Below, one piece after another: positions 63,670-64,000 of a stretch of 64,000 nt of DNA (its first letter is position 1; every line of letters starts with the position of its first letter). This stretch comes from Archangium violaceum (GTDB lineage: Bacteria; Myxococcota; Myxococcia; Myxococcales; Myxococcaceae). A program made the position numbers and the translations under genes. The notes beneath the pieces are model-generated. The model did not search any database and was not told the DNA's origin. It saw nothing but the letters and a program-made list of their open reading frames with translations. The DNA lies in the NCBI RefSeq assembly GCF_016859125.1, contig NZ_CP069338.1:2170001-2234000 (forward strand). Direction: 5' to 3'.

Positions 63670-64000
63670 ATGAAACTGCTGACCTCGCTCTGCCGTGGAT
63701 GGGTGCTGTTGCCGCTCGCGCTGCACGCCCCCTCCGCTCTCGCGCACCTGGGATATCCCGACACCACCAGCGTCACCCTCCGTCGCGGCCACCCCGAGGA
63801 CATGTTCGTCGGAGCCACCTTCGGCGCGGTCATCTCCCGCGACAGCGGGAAGAGCTGGAACTGGCTCTGCCCCGCGGGCATGGGCTACGGCAGCTGGCGC
63901 CCCGAGACCTTCCTCTGGCAGCCCGAGGGGACCCTGCTCGCGGCCACCGGCGCCGACCTCATCCGCTCGCGCGATGGCGGCTGCACCTGGGAATCGCACC
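63670..64000 (+). CDS. Exported BNR/sortilin-type propeller protein, N-terminal part
   Basis: 110 codons are visible and the gene continues past the right edge. It starts MKLLTSLCRGWVLLPLALHA, a signal peptide ending around APSALA. The mature start has repeated blades FVGATFGAVISRDSGKSWNW and LLAATGADLIRSRDGGCTWE, the Asp-box pattern S-x-D-x-G-x-T/S-W of BNR and photosystem II-stability-type propellers. ACGGAG lies a few bases upstream of the ATG. Function unknown. Confidence 0.7.
   Translation, partial: MKLLTSLCRGWVLLPLALHAPSALAHLGYPDTTSVTLRRGHPEDMFVGATFGAVISRDSGKSWNWLCPAGMGYGSWRPETFLWQPEGTLLAATGADLIRSRDGGCTWESH

Overview
The window is high-GC DNA, densely packed with genes and with GC strongly enriched at third codon positions. 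Many genes carry lipobox signal peptides, and many encode two-component or FHA/GGDEF/sigma-54 signalling proteins. Together with a C-terminal domain resembling the Myxococcus paralogous PilZ-like family and a Sit-type lipoprotein toxin, this points to a myxobacterium, most likely of the Cystobacterineae (Archangium/Cystobacter/Melittangium group). That placement is inference from content; no marker gene was compared. I see no rRNA, tRNA, CRISPR array, insertion sequence or prophage.

Region by region. (1) 1-4041, minus strand: a chemosensory operon with a degenerate double-receiver/PilZ-like protein, a CheY-like regulator, a coiled-coil GAF protein, a CheA kinase without a P2 domain, and the start of a methyl-accepting chemotaxis protein. 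(2) 4588-13761: cutA, an S9-type oligopeptidase that has lost its catalytic Ser and His, a GAF protein, a TerC-family transporter, a basic DUF6496-like protein, a membrane protein with a kinase-like tail but no ATPase domain paired with a receiver, a Fur-family repressor and two exported proteins. (3) 14039-17679: a metallophosphoesterase, a histidine kinase wrecked by deletion and frameshift, and a DEAD-box helicase with an RGG tail. (4) 17825-23746, minus: an accessory island with a Sit-like lipoprotein toxin and its probable immunity gene, a SIR2-like protein, and an FHA-GGDEF protein whose reading frame appears to run on into the SIR2 protein through a one-base frameshift. (5) 23813-30976: DoxX protein, PAS histidine kinase, a three-gene set of a TonB-domain-bearing outer-membrane receptor, a frameshifted JAMM-type lipoprotein and a small lipoprotein, then an XRE regulator. 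(6) 31443-39693: receiver protein, small proteins, an esterase, a MATE transporter, a beta-propeller lipoprotein and an Hsp70-type chaperone. (7) 39887-43761: ATP synthase delta (atpH) and alpha (atpA) subunits with a histidine kinase gene between them. (8) 43834-52414: a helical protein and lipoprotein pair, a sigma-54 activator, a HAD hydrolase, a TetR-COQ4 operon with a perfect palindrome over its start codon, an OmpA-family protein, an exported protein and a MobA-like nucleotidyltransferase. (9) 52800-64000: a CBS protein, two tandem lipoproteins ending in Hedgehog/intein (Hint) autoprocessing domains, a secreted protein, a FadL-type porin, a SEC-C protein, a lipoprotein methyltransferase, an LVIVD-repeat lipoprotein and the start of an exported BNR-type protein.

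Most likely to reward follow-up: the tandem Hint lipoproteins, the dead S9 peptidase, the FHA-GGDEF/SIR2 arrangement beside a Sit-like toxin, the lipoprotein JAMM enzyme, and the TetR/COQ4 operator. Two of the broken frames sit at short C-runs, so sequencing error has to be excluded before either is treated as biology. All family assignments come from reading the translations by eye; no database search was run.
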